From contig JADJCP010000013.1 of assembly GCA_016703155.1 (NCBI GenBank), positions 1 to 27,073 of the forward strand: a stretch of DNA of 27,073 bases. Direction: 5' to 3'. The notes under the pieces were generated by a model. That model was not told the DNA's origin and searched no databases. It worked only from the letters and a program-made list of their open reading frames with translations. Positions 1 through 7,926 of the stretch are shown here, in pieces; positions within the stretch are counted from its first letter, which is position 1, and each line of letters opens with the position of its first letter. The position numbers and the translations under genes are program-made. Source of the DNA: Hydrogenophilales bacterium (GTDB lineage Bacteria > Pseudomonadota > Gammaproteobacteria > Burkholderiales > Thiobacillaceae).

Positions 1-322
1 TTCAGAAGGCGAGGCATGTTCCGCACTCCATTCACAATAATCATGCATAGACCTCACTCCCAATCACGTTACACAGCGACTCAATTGGGCCCTCACGACC
101 ACCACGGTTTTCGATGCATTTATTTATCTACCTCTCCGACCACTTCGCATCGATCTTGTCGTTACAGAGATAACGTGGCCGGGCGAGACTTTTTCAAAGC
201 CATCCAGGAAATATCAGAGGGGAGGTGAGCAGATGCCGTTTCGGGGCCAGGCGCCCCTGTCTGCCATGCGAAGTGAATAGGCCGCCAGACCGCGCAATCC
301 AGCGACTGATTGGTGAGTGCCT
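1..322. other. No supported gene
   Basis: Only short open frames occur here and none has recognisable protein character or a convincing ribosome site. The stretch lies downstream of the minus-strand receiver-like gene and could hold its transcription end, but I see no clear hairpin followed by a T tract. Confidence 0.4.
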
Positions 323-771
323 TTACACCTCGTCTTCCCAGGTGTCGCGCACTTCCTCCAGCCACACAGAAAAGCGTTCTGGCGTCAATGCCGCCATCCG
401 ACAGCGCGTTACGCTGAACCCGGCGCTGGAGAGCTGACGCTCCATTTGTGGCGGTTGTTGAGCATTCATCGAATGGATCAGGATGGGCACGGTCTTGGGT
501 AGAGACAGGCAATGGCGCTCAATAGATGCGTGGCGCTCAAGTGGTCCTGAGCATTCACCGGCTGCTGGTCCAGATCGTGATCCAGACAAAGACCGGCGAT
601 GCCATCGGTCATACCCTTTCGAAGAATGCCGCGTGCCCGCCCGCCACTGCTGGCCTCGATGAGGACAAACTCCATTCCCGCGACCCAACGACGAAACGTG
701 GCAATACGATCGGCGTCGTCTTCGACCAGCAGAATGCGAGGGCGCAGCCTGGGGAGTGACGGTTGGTTCAT
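323..771 (-). pseudogene. Frameshifted receiver-like (cREC-type) protein
   Basis: Starts at MNQPSL (771) after an AAAGG-like ribosome site. The first frame carries a receiver-like opening, ILLVEDDADR, and a central CLDHDLDQQP segment with the Asp pair expected of a receiver-fold domain. About 505 the frame breaks; the neighbouring frame continues with TVPILIHSMNAQQ and ends at 323. This matches the stand-alone cyclic-phosphate-processing receiver (cREC) family, whose members have an LDHDL motif and a VIVHSxN motif. With one base added, the product is 149 aa, a normal length for the family. The role of these proteins is poorly known. The break may be a sequence error, because the protein remains conserved on both sides. 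Confidence 0.6.
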
Positions 772-824
772 GTGCCGTGCCTTTCGTAGAGCCTTCGATG
801 AGGTTGCTGGGTCCAATGGCACTC

Positions 825-986
825 CTTAAGCATTGCGCTGCTCACACCCCCCTTTGAAAAAGGGGGGCTGGGGGGGATTTCTGAAGCGTTCACGTGGACC
901 ACCGCCGTTAAATCCCCCTCAATCCCCCTTTTGAAAGGGGGAAGAGACCCTTAACCAACGCCCTGCTCAAGCCCAGAATGCTTAAG
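825..986. repeat. MITE-like inverted-repeat element
   Basis: The element is bounded by a 10-bp inverted repeat, CTTAAGCATT (825-834) and AATGCTTAAG (977-986). Inside are two copies, in opposite orientation, of a C/G-rich module of the form CCCCCTTTgaaAAAGGGGG followed by a G-rich tail and ATTT (about 846-886 and 911-946). Each module can fold into an 8-9 bp hairpin. No coding sequence fits. Similar modules are widespread as intergenic repeats in proteobacteria. It lies between two minus-strand genes and may also act as a transcription terminator. Confidence 0.6.
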
Positions 987-1008
987 GTAGTGCCAGCCTG
1001 TTTCGAAA

Positions 1009-1203
1009 TCAGTCCGCATAGCACTTGCCCACTTCGGTACGACGGGTCGAAGCACAGTTCGGGCAGCGACCGGCGCCACATTTCTCATGGTTGCAATACA
1101 CCTTCCCACAGTCTTTGCACTCGTAAATTCTTCTGGATGTACCGCCGAACAGTCCCCCAGCGGGCTTGGTGTGGCAGTTCGGGCAATGATTGAATCGGGT
1201 CAT
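1009..1203 (-). CDS. Small zinc-ribbon protein
   Basis: A 64-aa protein with four Cys pairs: CPNC (7-10), CKDC (near 29-32), a YCNHEKC segment and CPNC near 47-50. This is enough for two structural zinc sites and is typical of small zinc-ribbon proteins that bind nucleic acid or act as adaptors. The start is supported by a GGGAG ribosome site about 7 bases upstream of the ATG at 1203. It lies about 110 bp downstream of the lipoprotein gene on the same strand and could be cotranscribed. No specific function can be assigned. Confidence 0.7.
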   Translation of the reverse strand: MTRFNHCPNCHTKPAGGLFGGTSRRIYECKDCGKVYCNHEKCGAGRCPNCASTRRTEVGKCYAD

Positions 1204-1314
1204 CGTATATCTCCCTATGAGGACAACCGTATAACGCAGGCTAACAATGCATTTTCAAACTGGCGACACGGGCGAAGAAGCACGCTACGTGCTCCTATCG
1301 CCGGGCACAACACA

Positions 1315-2202
1315 TCACATCGCGCTCAGCGCATGCTGGGTCGCCGCGTCCGGCATGCCCGTCACGGTCAGGCCGTGATCCGTCTGGAACCGCCGCAAGG
1401 CTTGCCCTGTCATGCGACCATATTTCCCGTCCTGGGTGCCCGGCTCGTACCCCAGCAGCGCCAGTCGGCGTTGTACTTCCTGTAGGGGCATGGCGCTGCC
1501 CGTATCCTGCTTTGTGGCGGTGTTCGTCACAGGCGGTGCGGCGGCTTTGCTACTCTCGCTGATCGAAGCGTCGAGCGTAATCCACTGCCTCACCTCGCCA
1601 CGGAGGTAACCGATCTTGATTTTGGCCGGCTTCAGGGCAGGGAAGTAAAACGAACCGGTTACCTTGTCATTGACAGGGATCGAAGCCTCATACAAGGAAG
1701 ACTTGCTGAACACCCCCATCTTATCCACCCATTCGTCGGACTTGCCCATCTGATATAGGAGGGCACCGCTCGTCACCAAAGGTCCCAAAATCGGGAAACC
1801 GGCGAACATGAGCGCCGCCCCACCCATTTGTGCGGCGCTCATTAACAAGGTCGTATCGACGGCTGACGGTAGCTTTTCCAGCTCAGTGATATCGGCAGCC
1901 GCCTTGTGTTCGCGACCGTCGACATCGATCAGCGTGGCTTGCAGGCCATCGACACTCTTCGGTCCATCGTTGCTGAGCGTGAACCTGTAGTCATGCCACC
2001 CCTTGGTGGCATCCGTTACACCGATCAATCTAATTTTCAAGCCGTCTTGATGCGCGCTCTTCGTAGAAATTCCTGTCGCGAGTGCACCCTGCTGCTTGCC
2101 ATTGTCAGGGATGAAACTCTCCTTGATTTTGTTGGCGGTTTCGCAGGCGGTCAGGTTTACAGACAGGATGGCGACCAACGCGACTTGCTTGAATGATTTC
2201 AT
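1315..2202 (-). CDS. Lipoprotein with peptidoglycan-binding domain
   Basis: A 295-aa envelope protein. Residues 1-20 form a lipoprotein signal peptide ending in the lipobox LTAC, with Cys20 as the lipidated residue. The middle part (about 50-220) is a predicted beta-rich extracytoplasmic region with one hydrophobic glycine-rich stretch (about 130-152) and is not recognised. Residues about 236-293 match the PG_binding_1 fold (LQEVQRRLALLGY then YGRMTGQALRRFQ), which binds peptidoglycan. A GGGAG ribosome site lies about 9 bases before the ATG at 2202. It is divergent from cas6 across about 120 bp. It has no evident CRISPR role and is probably a host chromosomal gene at the island edge. Confidence 0.85.
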   Translation of the reverse strand: MKSFKQVALVAILSVNLTACETANKIKESFIPDNGKQQGALATGISTKSAHQDGLKIRLIGVTDATKGWHDYRFTLSNDGPKSVDGLQATLIDVDGREHKAAADITELEKLPSAVDTTLLMSAAQMGGAALMFAGFPILGPLVTSGALLYQMGKSDEWVDKMGVFSKSSLYEASIPVNDKVTGSFYFPALKPAKIKIGYLRGEVRQWITLDASISESSKAAAPPVTNTATKQDTGSAMPLQEVQRRLALLGYEPGTQDGKYGRMTGQALRRFQTDHGLTVTGMPDAATQHALSAM

Positions 2203-2322
2203 TCTCTACTCCCGTTAAGAACGGCTCGGATAAGGAGCCTCACCAGGCGGATGTGGCCAAGGTGAAGCTGGCTTACTGAGAGAACGTAACGGCAGCGGAA
2301 ATTTTCAAAGCAAGGATTACCC

Positions 2323-3408
2323 ATGAGCCAGCTGGGTAGGCGCCCGGGGGAGTGTGCTAACGTAGCCGGAAAATGCTTAAGCGCTTTCATCCAAATGCGT
2401 ACACAACAACACGCAATCCAGGGCGGGCTCCAACCGAGCCAGATTGCCGACGAAATGATCGGGTTTCCAGGGAGCGGTGTGCATTCGCCCTTGCAGTTTC
2501 TGAGCCTGCGTTTTTCATGCCAAGCATTGGATTGCACCCATTTCCGGAACACCGGCACGGGCACAAAGGGGCAGGGTGGTAGCACCCTGCTGACCGGCTA
2601 CAAAGGTCCTGCATTGCATCGGGCCTGGGGGGCAGGACTGAAAAGAGTGGCCCCCCAGTTTTATGCCGTCATGAATCCGGTCGCGGGTCTTCCTGGCGCC
2701 CCTAGTACACCCAATCCCTACGCCTTTGCCGCGCCGGGGGACTTGCTGGTCGATTACCCGCGCGGTCACAACTTCGAGATTGGTTTGACGCTGTTTGGAA
2801 CCGCCTGCCAAGGCGCAATGGCGAGTATCGAGGCGATGACGCACATGGGTGCGCGCGGCTGGGGTGAACCGCTTGGGCGTTTTCAAGTATTGGGCGTCAG
2901 CCAATATTCTCCCAATGCGGGTTGGCAACCCATGCTTGATCTTCAAGCTGGGACATGGTTGGCTCAACCGCATCCCTGTAGCGTATCGGACTTGATTGCG
3001 CCACGTATTGATGGGCTCCTCAATGTCCGATTCGCCAGCCCAACCGAACTACAGGAGCGTGAAGGCAGCTTGAATAGTGCGCCCAGCTTTGAGCAACTCA
3101 TTCGCGCCATTACCGGGCGTGCCCAACAACTGGCAACCAACTACGCCGGTGTCGCATTGATCGATACTGACGAAAAGCGCCGTCTGCGCGAACTCACCCA
3201 AGGCATTCGGCTTGTTCGTCAAGACACGGAATGGGTCGTTGTCGAGGACCACGCGCGTAATGGGACACGTTGGTACCGCGGGATTTTGGGTACGGCCGTT
3301 TACCAAGGCGATTTCAAACCTTTTCAGTCTTGGCTTGCCCTGGCGGAAATTATTCATATCGGCAAAAAAACCAGTTACGGCTTCGGCCGCATTCAGCTAG
3401 GGGAATAA
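2323..3408 (+). CDS. cas6: Cas6-family pre-crRNA endoribonuclease
   Basis: A 361-aa RAMP-fold protein. The C-terminal part matches the Cas6 family: WYRGILGTAVYQGDF (about 318) is followed by the glycine-rich loop GKKTSYGFGRIQL (about 346-358) that packs against the repeat stem. An N-terminal RAMP-like part is visible around YKGPALHRAWGAGL. Cas6 cuts the repeat RNA at the 3' base of its hairpin to leave an 8-nt 5' handle, which fits the repeat structure of the array at 7.9-9.6 kb. The start at 2323 follows an AAGGA site 7 bases upstream; the first 50 or so residues look unlike Cas6, so a later start is possible. The stop is 2 bases before the next gene, so they form an operon. No catalytic His can be named with confidence. 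Confidence 0.85.
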   Translation: MSQLGRRPGECANVAGKCLSAFIQMRTQQHAIQGGLQPSQIADEMIGFPGSGVHSPLQFLSLRFSCQALDCTHFRNTGTGTKGQGGSTLLTGYKGPALHRAWGAGLKRVAPQFYAVMNPVAGLPGAPSTPNPYAFAAPGDLLVDYPRGHNFEIGLTLFGTACQGAMASIEAMTHMGARGWGEPLGRFQVLGVSQYSPNAGWQPMLDLQAGTWLAQPHPCSVSDLIAPRIDGLLNVRFASPTELQEREGSLNSAPSFEQLIRAITGRAQQLATNYAGVALIDTDEKRRLRELTQGIRLVRQDTEWVVVEDHARNGTRWYRGILGTAVYQGDFKPFQSWLALAEIIHIGKKTSYGFGRIQLGE

Positions 3409-3410
3409 GC

Positions 3411-5201
3411 ATGGTTGCAATGGTCACCGGACTGCACGAGATCGTCTTCTTTCCAATGATCTACCAGTCCGAGGCATCATTTATCGAGCGGATCGCGCAG
3501 TGGGGATGCTGGGATGAAGCGGCAGGGTTGTTCGATCGCCTGGATGGCCTGCCGCCGGCCCCTTTCTGCCAGCTAGATGGCATCTCCCGGCAAGACATCG
3601 TCCGATATGGCGAGAACGTCTTCTACCACCCCTTTGTGCAACGATTCCTCTACGGTCACGGCGATAACCAGACCCCCGTGCGCGTCTGGCAACGAAAAAA
3701 CGGCCCCGCGCGGCTGCGGCTGCGGCTGATGGAGAAAGACGAAGGGTCATGTTGGCAACGCGATGCGGTAGCCGATTTTCAGGTATGCCGAACCAGCCTC
3801 TACTGGTTCAATCTGGACGAAGGGGCCAACGAAGCCACAGCCACCCCGCAAGAACGATTCGGCATCGCCATTCTCGCCCTCGAAATCGCCAAAACCGACC
3901 AACCGATGGCGGTGCAATATGCCCAGGAACTCCTGGATCGCTTCCGGCGTATCTATCCGCCCTATTTCTCGAAGGGGCGTGGCGGGCGCATACCTTATGA
4001 AATCGAGTGGCAAGATGCCTACTCGCAGCACTGCCATAACGCCCCGCCCAGCAGGACTGACGACCGACGCTGCCTGGACTGGGTCAAAAAACACCACAAC
4101 ACGCGCGTCAGCTACCCCGTCCTGGAACACTGGCGCTGGCTGCTGGCCAACGTCTGGGAAGATGCCGAGTCAATCAAAGCCATGGAGGGGCTCACCATCA
4201 TGGAAGACGAACGTCTGCCATTGATGGCCTGGATTGCCTGCGATGACCCGCGAGCCCTCACCCGCCAGGACTTTGTGCGCCTCTGCTTCGCCGACGAGGG
4301 CGGCCGCTCCGATGCTTACCCCTACGCGCCGAACTTTCTGGCCGATTTCGATGCGAATCATTGCTATGACCGTTACTGGGTCGAACAGCCTGCCGGTGCC
4401 CACGACTGGATGAGCACCCGGTTCATGACCTCCGGCTATGCCTTCGTCACGGTCGGAAATAACGATCCCCACTTCTACGCTGACGGGACGAGCGGCCTGC
4501 TCTCACACTTCCGCAACCACTATTTTTTGATGGGTTTGATCCTGCACTTCCAGAAAACGGCCTTGCTCGCCTTCTCGGATCGTCTTTCGGGAAACGTCAC
4601 GCAACTTGCCGCCGCTAAGCAATGCGGCCAACAAGGAGCCAAGGACATCCGCCGCAGCCTGCTCCACTTTACCAGCCGCTACTGGTTTCCCGACCTCACC
4701 AGCCAACTTCCAGGGCCAGGAACTCCCGACCTTTGGCGACACAAGCTCAGGTTGACCTCACTCTGTGAGCAAGTCATGGGCGAAGCGCGCGAGCTAAACG
4801 AGTGGTTGGACATGGAGAACGAGCAGCAACTCGCCCAAACCACGGCGCGCCTGACCACGGTGGCCACGCTCGGTCTGGCCGCGAGTCTGGCGGTGGCCAC
4901 GCTGGGTAGTGACATTGCTGTCTTGCCGTCAACCGGCACAGGCTTGGTTGATTCGTTGGTCAACGCGACGCTTGTGTTTGCCGGGTGGTTTGGCCTGACC
5001 TGGATGGTTGTCAAGCATTCTCGAAAAATCCATCTTCTTTTTGAGAAGCTCGCATCCGGAAAAAGACCAGACAGCTATCCCGTTGCCAGGATTGAACACG
5101 TCCGACAACTACAAAAATTTCCACACCGGGGCAGCGTTACCCGGTGCCGGCTTCACGCCATCGACCTGAATTGCGGCCACGTCTTTCCGCATAGCGGGTA
5201 G
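3411..5201 (+). CDS. CorA-like two-TM membrane protein, putative type III effector
   Basis: Starts at MVAMVTGLHE, with AGGGGAA ribosome bases overlapping the cas6 stop; the longer open frame upstream lies inside cas6 and is rejected. The 596-aa product has a large soluble part, a helical stretch containing RYWFPDLTSQ (about 425-435) and two C-terminal TM helices (about 481-500 and 517-537). This is the CorA topology. The GMN motif that ends TM1 in true CorA Mg2+ channels is absent (GSDI stands there). CorA-like proteins in some type III-B and III-D loci are membrane effectors opened by SAM-AMP; that role here is inference from topology and from the DHH gene at 9.7 kb. The last 93 bp overlap the end of a cas2 gene on the other strand, so the true C-terminus may be shorter. 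Confidence 0.65.
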   Translation: MVAMVTGLHEIVFFPMIYQSEASFIERIAQWGCWDEAAGLFDRLDGLPPAPFCQLDGISRQDIVRYGENVFYHPFVQRFLYGHGDNQTPVRVWQRKNGPARLRLRLMEKDEGSCWQRDAVADFQVCRTSLYWFNLDEGANEATATPQERFGIAILALEIAKTDQPMAVQYAQELLDRFRRIYPPYFSKGRGGRIPYEIEWQDAYSQHCHNAPPSRTDDRRCLDWVKKHHNTRVSYPVLEHWRWLLANVWEDAESIKAMEGLTIMEDERLPLMAWIACDDPRALTRQDFVRLCFADEGGRSDAYPYAPNFLADFDANHCYDRYWVEQPAGAHDWMSTRFMTSGYAFVTVGNNDPHFYADGTSGLLSHFRNHYFLMGLILHFQKTALLAFSDRLSGNVTQLAAAKQCGQQGAKDIRRSLLHFTSRYWFPDLTSQLPGPGTPDLWRHKLRLTSLCEQVMGEARELNEWLDMENEQQLAQTTARLTTVATLGLAASLAVATLGSDIAVLPSTGTGLVDSLVNATLVFAGWFGLTWMVVKHSRKIHLLFEKLASGKRPDSYPVARIEHVRQLQKFPHRGSVTRCRLHAIDLNCGHVFPHSG

Positions 5202-5393
5202 TAACGTCATGGTCTGCATCAGTGTCCAAATGCTGGCCACAGCGTGCTGCATAGTGCGCAGACTGCCTTCATCCATCTGGCACTCGAACAGGCTTTCCTG
5301 AACACGCTCCCCGAACCCCTCCATCACCTTGGCCACACGAGCCAAGCGGCGCCGGTCGGCGATGTCATAGCAAATTACATAGAGTCGCCGCAT
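5109..5393 (-). CDS. cas2: Cas2 (second, downstream copy)
   Basis: A 94-aa Cas2 with the usual beta-1 motif YVICYDIAD carrying the conserved Asp, followed by RRRLARVAKVMEGFGERVQESLFEC, the first helix and second strand of the ferredoxin-like fold. Cas2 forms the central dimer of the Cas1-Cas2 spacer integrase. It starts 16 bases after the stop of the other cas2 gene, with an AGGGG ribosome site. Its sequence differs clearly from that neighbour after the first 40 residues, so it is an old paralogue, not a recent repeat. Its 3' end overlaps the CorA-like gene by 93 bp on the opposite strand. Confidence 0.88.
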   Translation of the reverse strand: MRRLYVICYDIADRRRLARVAKVMEGFGERVQESLFECQMDEGSLRTMQHAVASIWTLMQTMTLLPAMRKDVAAIQVDGVKPAPGNAAPVWKFL

Positions 5394-5409
5394 AAAGACC
5401 CCCTGCGGC

Positions 5410-5691
5410 TCAGACCAGGAAATACCCGGTCAACGGTTTCTCGCCGCCGCGTCCCTGCCAGGATGAATCGACGTGGCAATGCTGGCACAGCGGGTAATAA
5501 CGCAGGCTATCCTCGCTCCAGTCACACAGCGCGCGCAGTTCGTCACGCAGCCGGGCGAGACCGCGCATGTCCAGGATGATTTCGAAGACGCTTTCCTGAA
5601 CGCGCACCCCATGGCCTTCGAGCAGATCAGCGACCAAGCCACGCCTGCGGTTATCGGCGATGTCGTAGCAGACCACCCAGACGCGGCTCAT
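5410..5691 (-). CDS. cas2: Cas2 (first copy, next to cas1)
   Basis: A 93-aa Cas2 with the motif WVVCYDIADN and then RRRGLVADLLEGHGVRVQESVFEI, typical of the family. The second half has a CQHC pair (near 68-71), not found in its paralogue. The start codon overlaps the cas1 stop (ATGA-type coupling), so it is translated with cas1. The presence of two different Cas2 proteins suggests a hetero-dimer or a division of labour in spacer integration, but this is only inference. Confidence 0.92.
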   Translation of the reverse strand: MSRVWVVCYDIADNRRRGLVADLLEGHGVRVQESVFEIILDMRGLARLRDELRALCDWSEDSLRYYPLCQHCHVDSSWQGRGGEKPLTGYFLV

Positions 5692-6740
5692 CGCAATGTC
5701 ATTGCCTGATAGCCAGGCACTTCCCCAAGTACCGCGCGGGCATAGCGTTGCGTCTGGTGCCGTATCGCTCGCCGGTAGTCCATGCGCAGGCCGTTGCCGG
5801 GGTGTGTCAGATTGGCATTCAACTTACCCTCCAAGCCCTGCAAAAACTTCTGTTTCACAGCGGCGCTCATACGGCAGCCCCCCGCGTCGGACTCAAATTC
5901 TTCTGGCCGCACAGAGCGAGATAGCGTCAGGCGCAGCACGACACTATCGACGACCAGTGGCCGAAACTCCTCCATCAAGTCCGAGGCCAGGGCGGGCTGG
6001 CCATGGTGTGCCGTATGCAGCACGCCCAGGTATGGATAAAGCCCATGCGTGGACACGATGCCCAGGACATTGGCAATGAGAACGCCATAACCGTAGGACA
6101 ACATCGCGTTCACCGGGTCGGTCGGCGGCCGGCGGACGCGTCCGGCAAAGCGCCACTCATCGCCCAGCAATGCACTCAGGCCGGCGTAATACGCACGTGC
6201 CGCGGCGCCTTCATGGCCGCGCACAGCCGCAACATCGCGAGCATGCGGCAACTCCTCCAACTGGTTGCCCACCCAGTCGATGGCGGTATCAACTTCCGGC
6301 ACTGAGCGTTGCCGTTGGTAGCGCCGCAAGACAAGGCGGGCATTGCGCAGTTTGCCGTCGACGATGGCGCGCGCGGTCACCAGACGAAATTCAGCATCCG
6401 TGTCGCGCTCGAATTGACGGCGGTGTAAGTCCACATGCGTGCTCATACTGCGATGCAGCAGGCCGTAATGGGTACCGTCCCAGGCCAGGAAATGTACACC
6501 GATACCTTCTTCCGCTGCGTACTCAAGCACACCCGTCGAAACAGCCTGTCGGCCATGCAGAATGATCTGGTTCAAGGCGTGGCCGGGTAGGGATTCCACC
6601 TCCTCGCCGTTGCGCCGAATGCGCAGGCGGCCACCCTCTTTAGTCAGGTATAAACCCGGCGAAAGCAGATGTAGGGTGCGAAATAGCGGATCGAATTCCA
6701 CGGCCGTCTCGTATTCCGTCGCAGGAGGAAAAAAACTCAT
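5688..6740 (-). CDS. cas1: Cas1 integrase, likely C-terminal half of an RT-Cas1 fusion
   Basis: A 350-aa Cas1, the nuclease-integrase that inserts new spacers. The beta-rich N-terminal domain starts near RTLHLLSPGLYLT (about 21). The catalytic residues are visible: Glu177 in RGHEGAAAR, His242 in GVLHTAHHG and the Asp254/Glu region of LASDLMEEFRP. The first 20 residues (MSFFPPATEYETAV...) look like a linker and not like a Cas1 start. This ATG lies inside the RT frame, one base out of phase, next to a run of seven T in coding sense (6729-6735). With six T the RT frame would run straight into Cas1 to give about 712 aa, as in known RT-Cas1 fusions. It is translationally coupled to cas2. Confidence 0.95.
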   Translation of the reverse strand: MSFFPPATEYETAVEFDPLFRTLHLLSPGLYLTKEGGRLRIRRNGEEVESLPGHALNQIILHGRQAVSTGVLEYAAEEGIGVHFLAWDGTHYGLLHRSMSTHVDLHRRQFERDTDAEFRLVTARAIVDGKLRNARLVLRRYQRQRSVPEVDTAIDWVGNQLEELPHARDVAAVRGHEGAAARAYYAGLSALLGDEWRFAGRVRRPPTDPVNAMLSYGYGVLIANVLGIVSTHGLYPYLGVLHTAHHGQPALASDLMEEFRPLVVDSVVLRLTLSRSVRPEEFESDAGGCRMSAAVKQKFLQGLEGKLNANLTHPGNGLRMDYRRAIRHQTQRYARAVLGEVPGYQAMTLR

Positions 6741-7828
6741 CGGTTTCGACAGGGGGCCGCGGGGACGGCACAGCCATCGCCGATGGTGGTTTCTTTGTCG
6801 CGAGGGCTTGAGGTTTACGGATACGTTCGGAGTTGGTTGTCGGTGCCCCCGCGGATGTCGTGTGGGTTGCCAGTACGCGCATGAACGCCTCGGTCATCGA
6901 CGATGGCGATGCGGCGGGCGCTGGGCGCGATTTGCGTGGAGGCGTGGGCTTGGCGGGCGAGGGTTTTTTGCGCGGCGGGGGAATGTGCACCGCATCCCGC
7001 AGGAAGGACGCCCCAAGAAAATGGAAACCTTCCGAGAAGTTCGTGACATGGGTTTTGCGTTCGTTCAAGCGCAACGATAGGCCCGTCAGGATTTCCTCGG
7101 TCAATTCCAGGGCATCATCCGCCGTCTCGCGGTCGCGGCATAGAATCACGAAATCGTCCGCATAGCGCACCAAGGCCAGGGACTGTCCCAGCAAGGTTTC
7201 ATCCAGACTGTCCAGATACAGGTTCGCCAGCAAAGGGGATAGTGGAGAACCCTGGGCGATACCCCGAATCTGGCAGAAGTCACCCTCCTGCCAGCGTACG
7301 GTCGCTCTTAACCAGGTGCGGATCAATTCCAGCAAGGCGGCGTCAGTGACATATCGGGACAATTGGACCAGCAGCGCCGCCTGATCCACCTCGTCGAAAT
7401 AGGCCGAGATGTCCGCATCCACGACCCAGCGATATCCCGCATCACGCAGTTCGACGATACGCTCGATGGCCTGAAGCCGGGATCGCCCGGCGCGATAACC
7501 ATAACTGCACGACCTCGAATTCAGCCTCAAGTACCGGGCTTAGCACCAGCGCCACCGCCGTTTGAAGCACTCTGTCGCGCACCGTCGGGATTGCCAGGAA
7601 TCGGGGCTTACGGCCTTCCTCTGTCAGTAAAACGCGCAACAGGGCATTCGGTACGTACCGTCCCATACTCGCGGCGCGGGCTGTGGCAAGTAAACGCTGG
7701 TGCACATGTCGCCCGTATGCATGGATATCGATCCCGTCCACGCCTGCACATCCCTCGTTGTCTTCTACCTTGCGCCAAGCCGCGAATAAGTTTTGTGGGT
7801 CGAGCACCGCGGATAAGGTAGTCGACAT
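6640..7828 (-). CDS. Reverse transcriptase of the RT-Cas1 adaptation module (frameshifted)
   Basis: RT of the group II-intron-like lineage linked to Cas1; it would allow spacers to be taken from RNA. It starts at MSTTLSAVLD (7828) after GGGAGAG. Motifs in order: RKPRFLAIPTVRDRVLQ, then CSYGYRAGRS, DADISAYFDEV, GIAQGSPLSPLLANLYLD and the catalytic box YADD, all in the expected order. The frame breaks near 7508-7516 between LEAEFE and CSYGYR; one base removed restores it. After the RT core comes a Pro/Ala/Lys-rich linker of about 80 residues that leads to cas1. There is no Cas6 domain at the N-terminus, and cas6 is a separate gene. The frame as given ends at 6640 inside cas1. No intron RNA domain is seen nearby. 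Confidence 0.9.
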
Positions 7829-7889
7829 CTCACTCTCCCTACGTTGCTTTATTCAAATGTTGAGTCAGCCAGTTGAACTTGCCAATAAC

Positions 7890-7926
7890 AACGACATTCC
7901 GTTAACAAGTCCGGGTAATGCTCAAT
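7890..7926 (-). repeat. Degenerate terminal CRISPR repeat (trailer end)
   Basis: The right two-thirds match the repeat (AAGTCCGGGTAATGCTCAA in plus sense, with TTAACAAG for TTAATAAG), while the first 8 bases, which encode the crRNA handle, have diverged. A 33-nt spacer separates it from the first full repeat. Loss of repeat identity at one end is typical of the trailer end. Confidence 0.85.

Noticed and set aside
839..950. Simple intrinsic terminator
   Set aside because: The hairpins are G/C-rich but lack a following T tract, occur as opposed pairs and are enclosed by a 10-bp inverted repeat, which fits a MITE better.
3270..3410. Earlier start of the CorA-like gene inside cas6
   Set aside because: It lies within cas6 in another frame; ATG at 3411 has ribosome bases and the right spacing.
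6640..7828. Group II intron or diversity-generating retroelement
   Set aside because: The RT is joined to cas1 and cas2; no intron RNA domain, maturase domain or template/variable repeat pair was seen.
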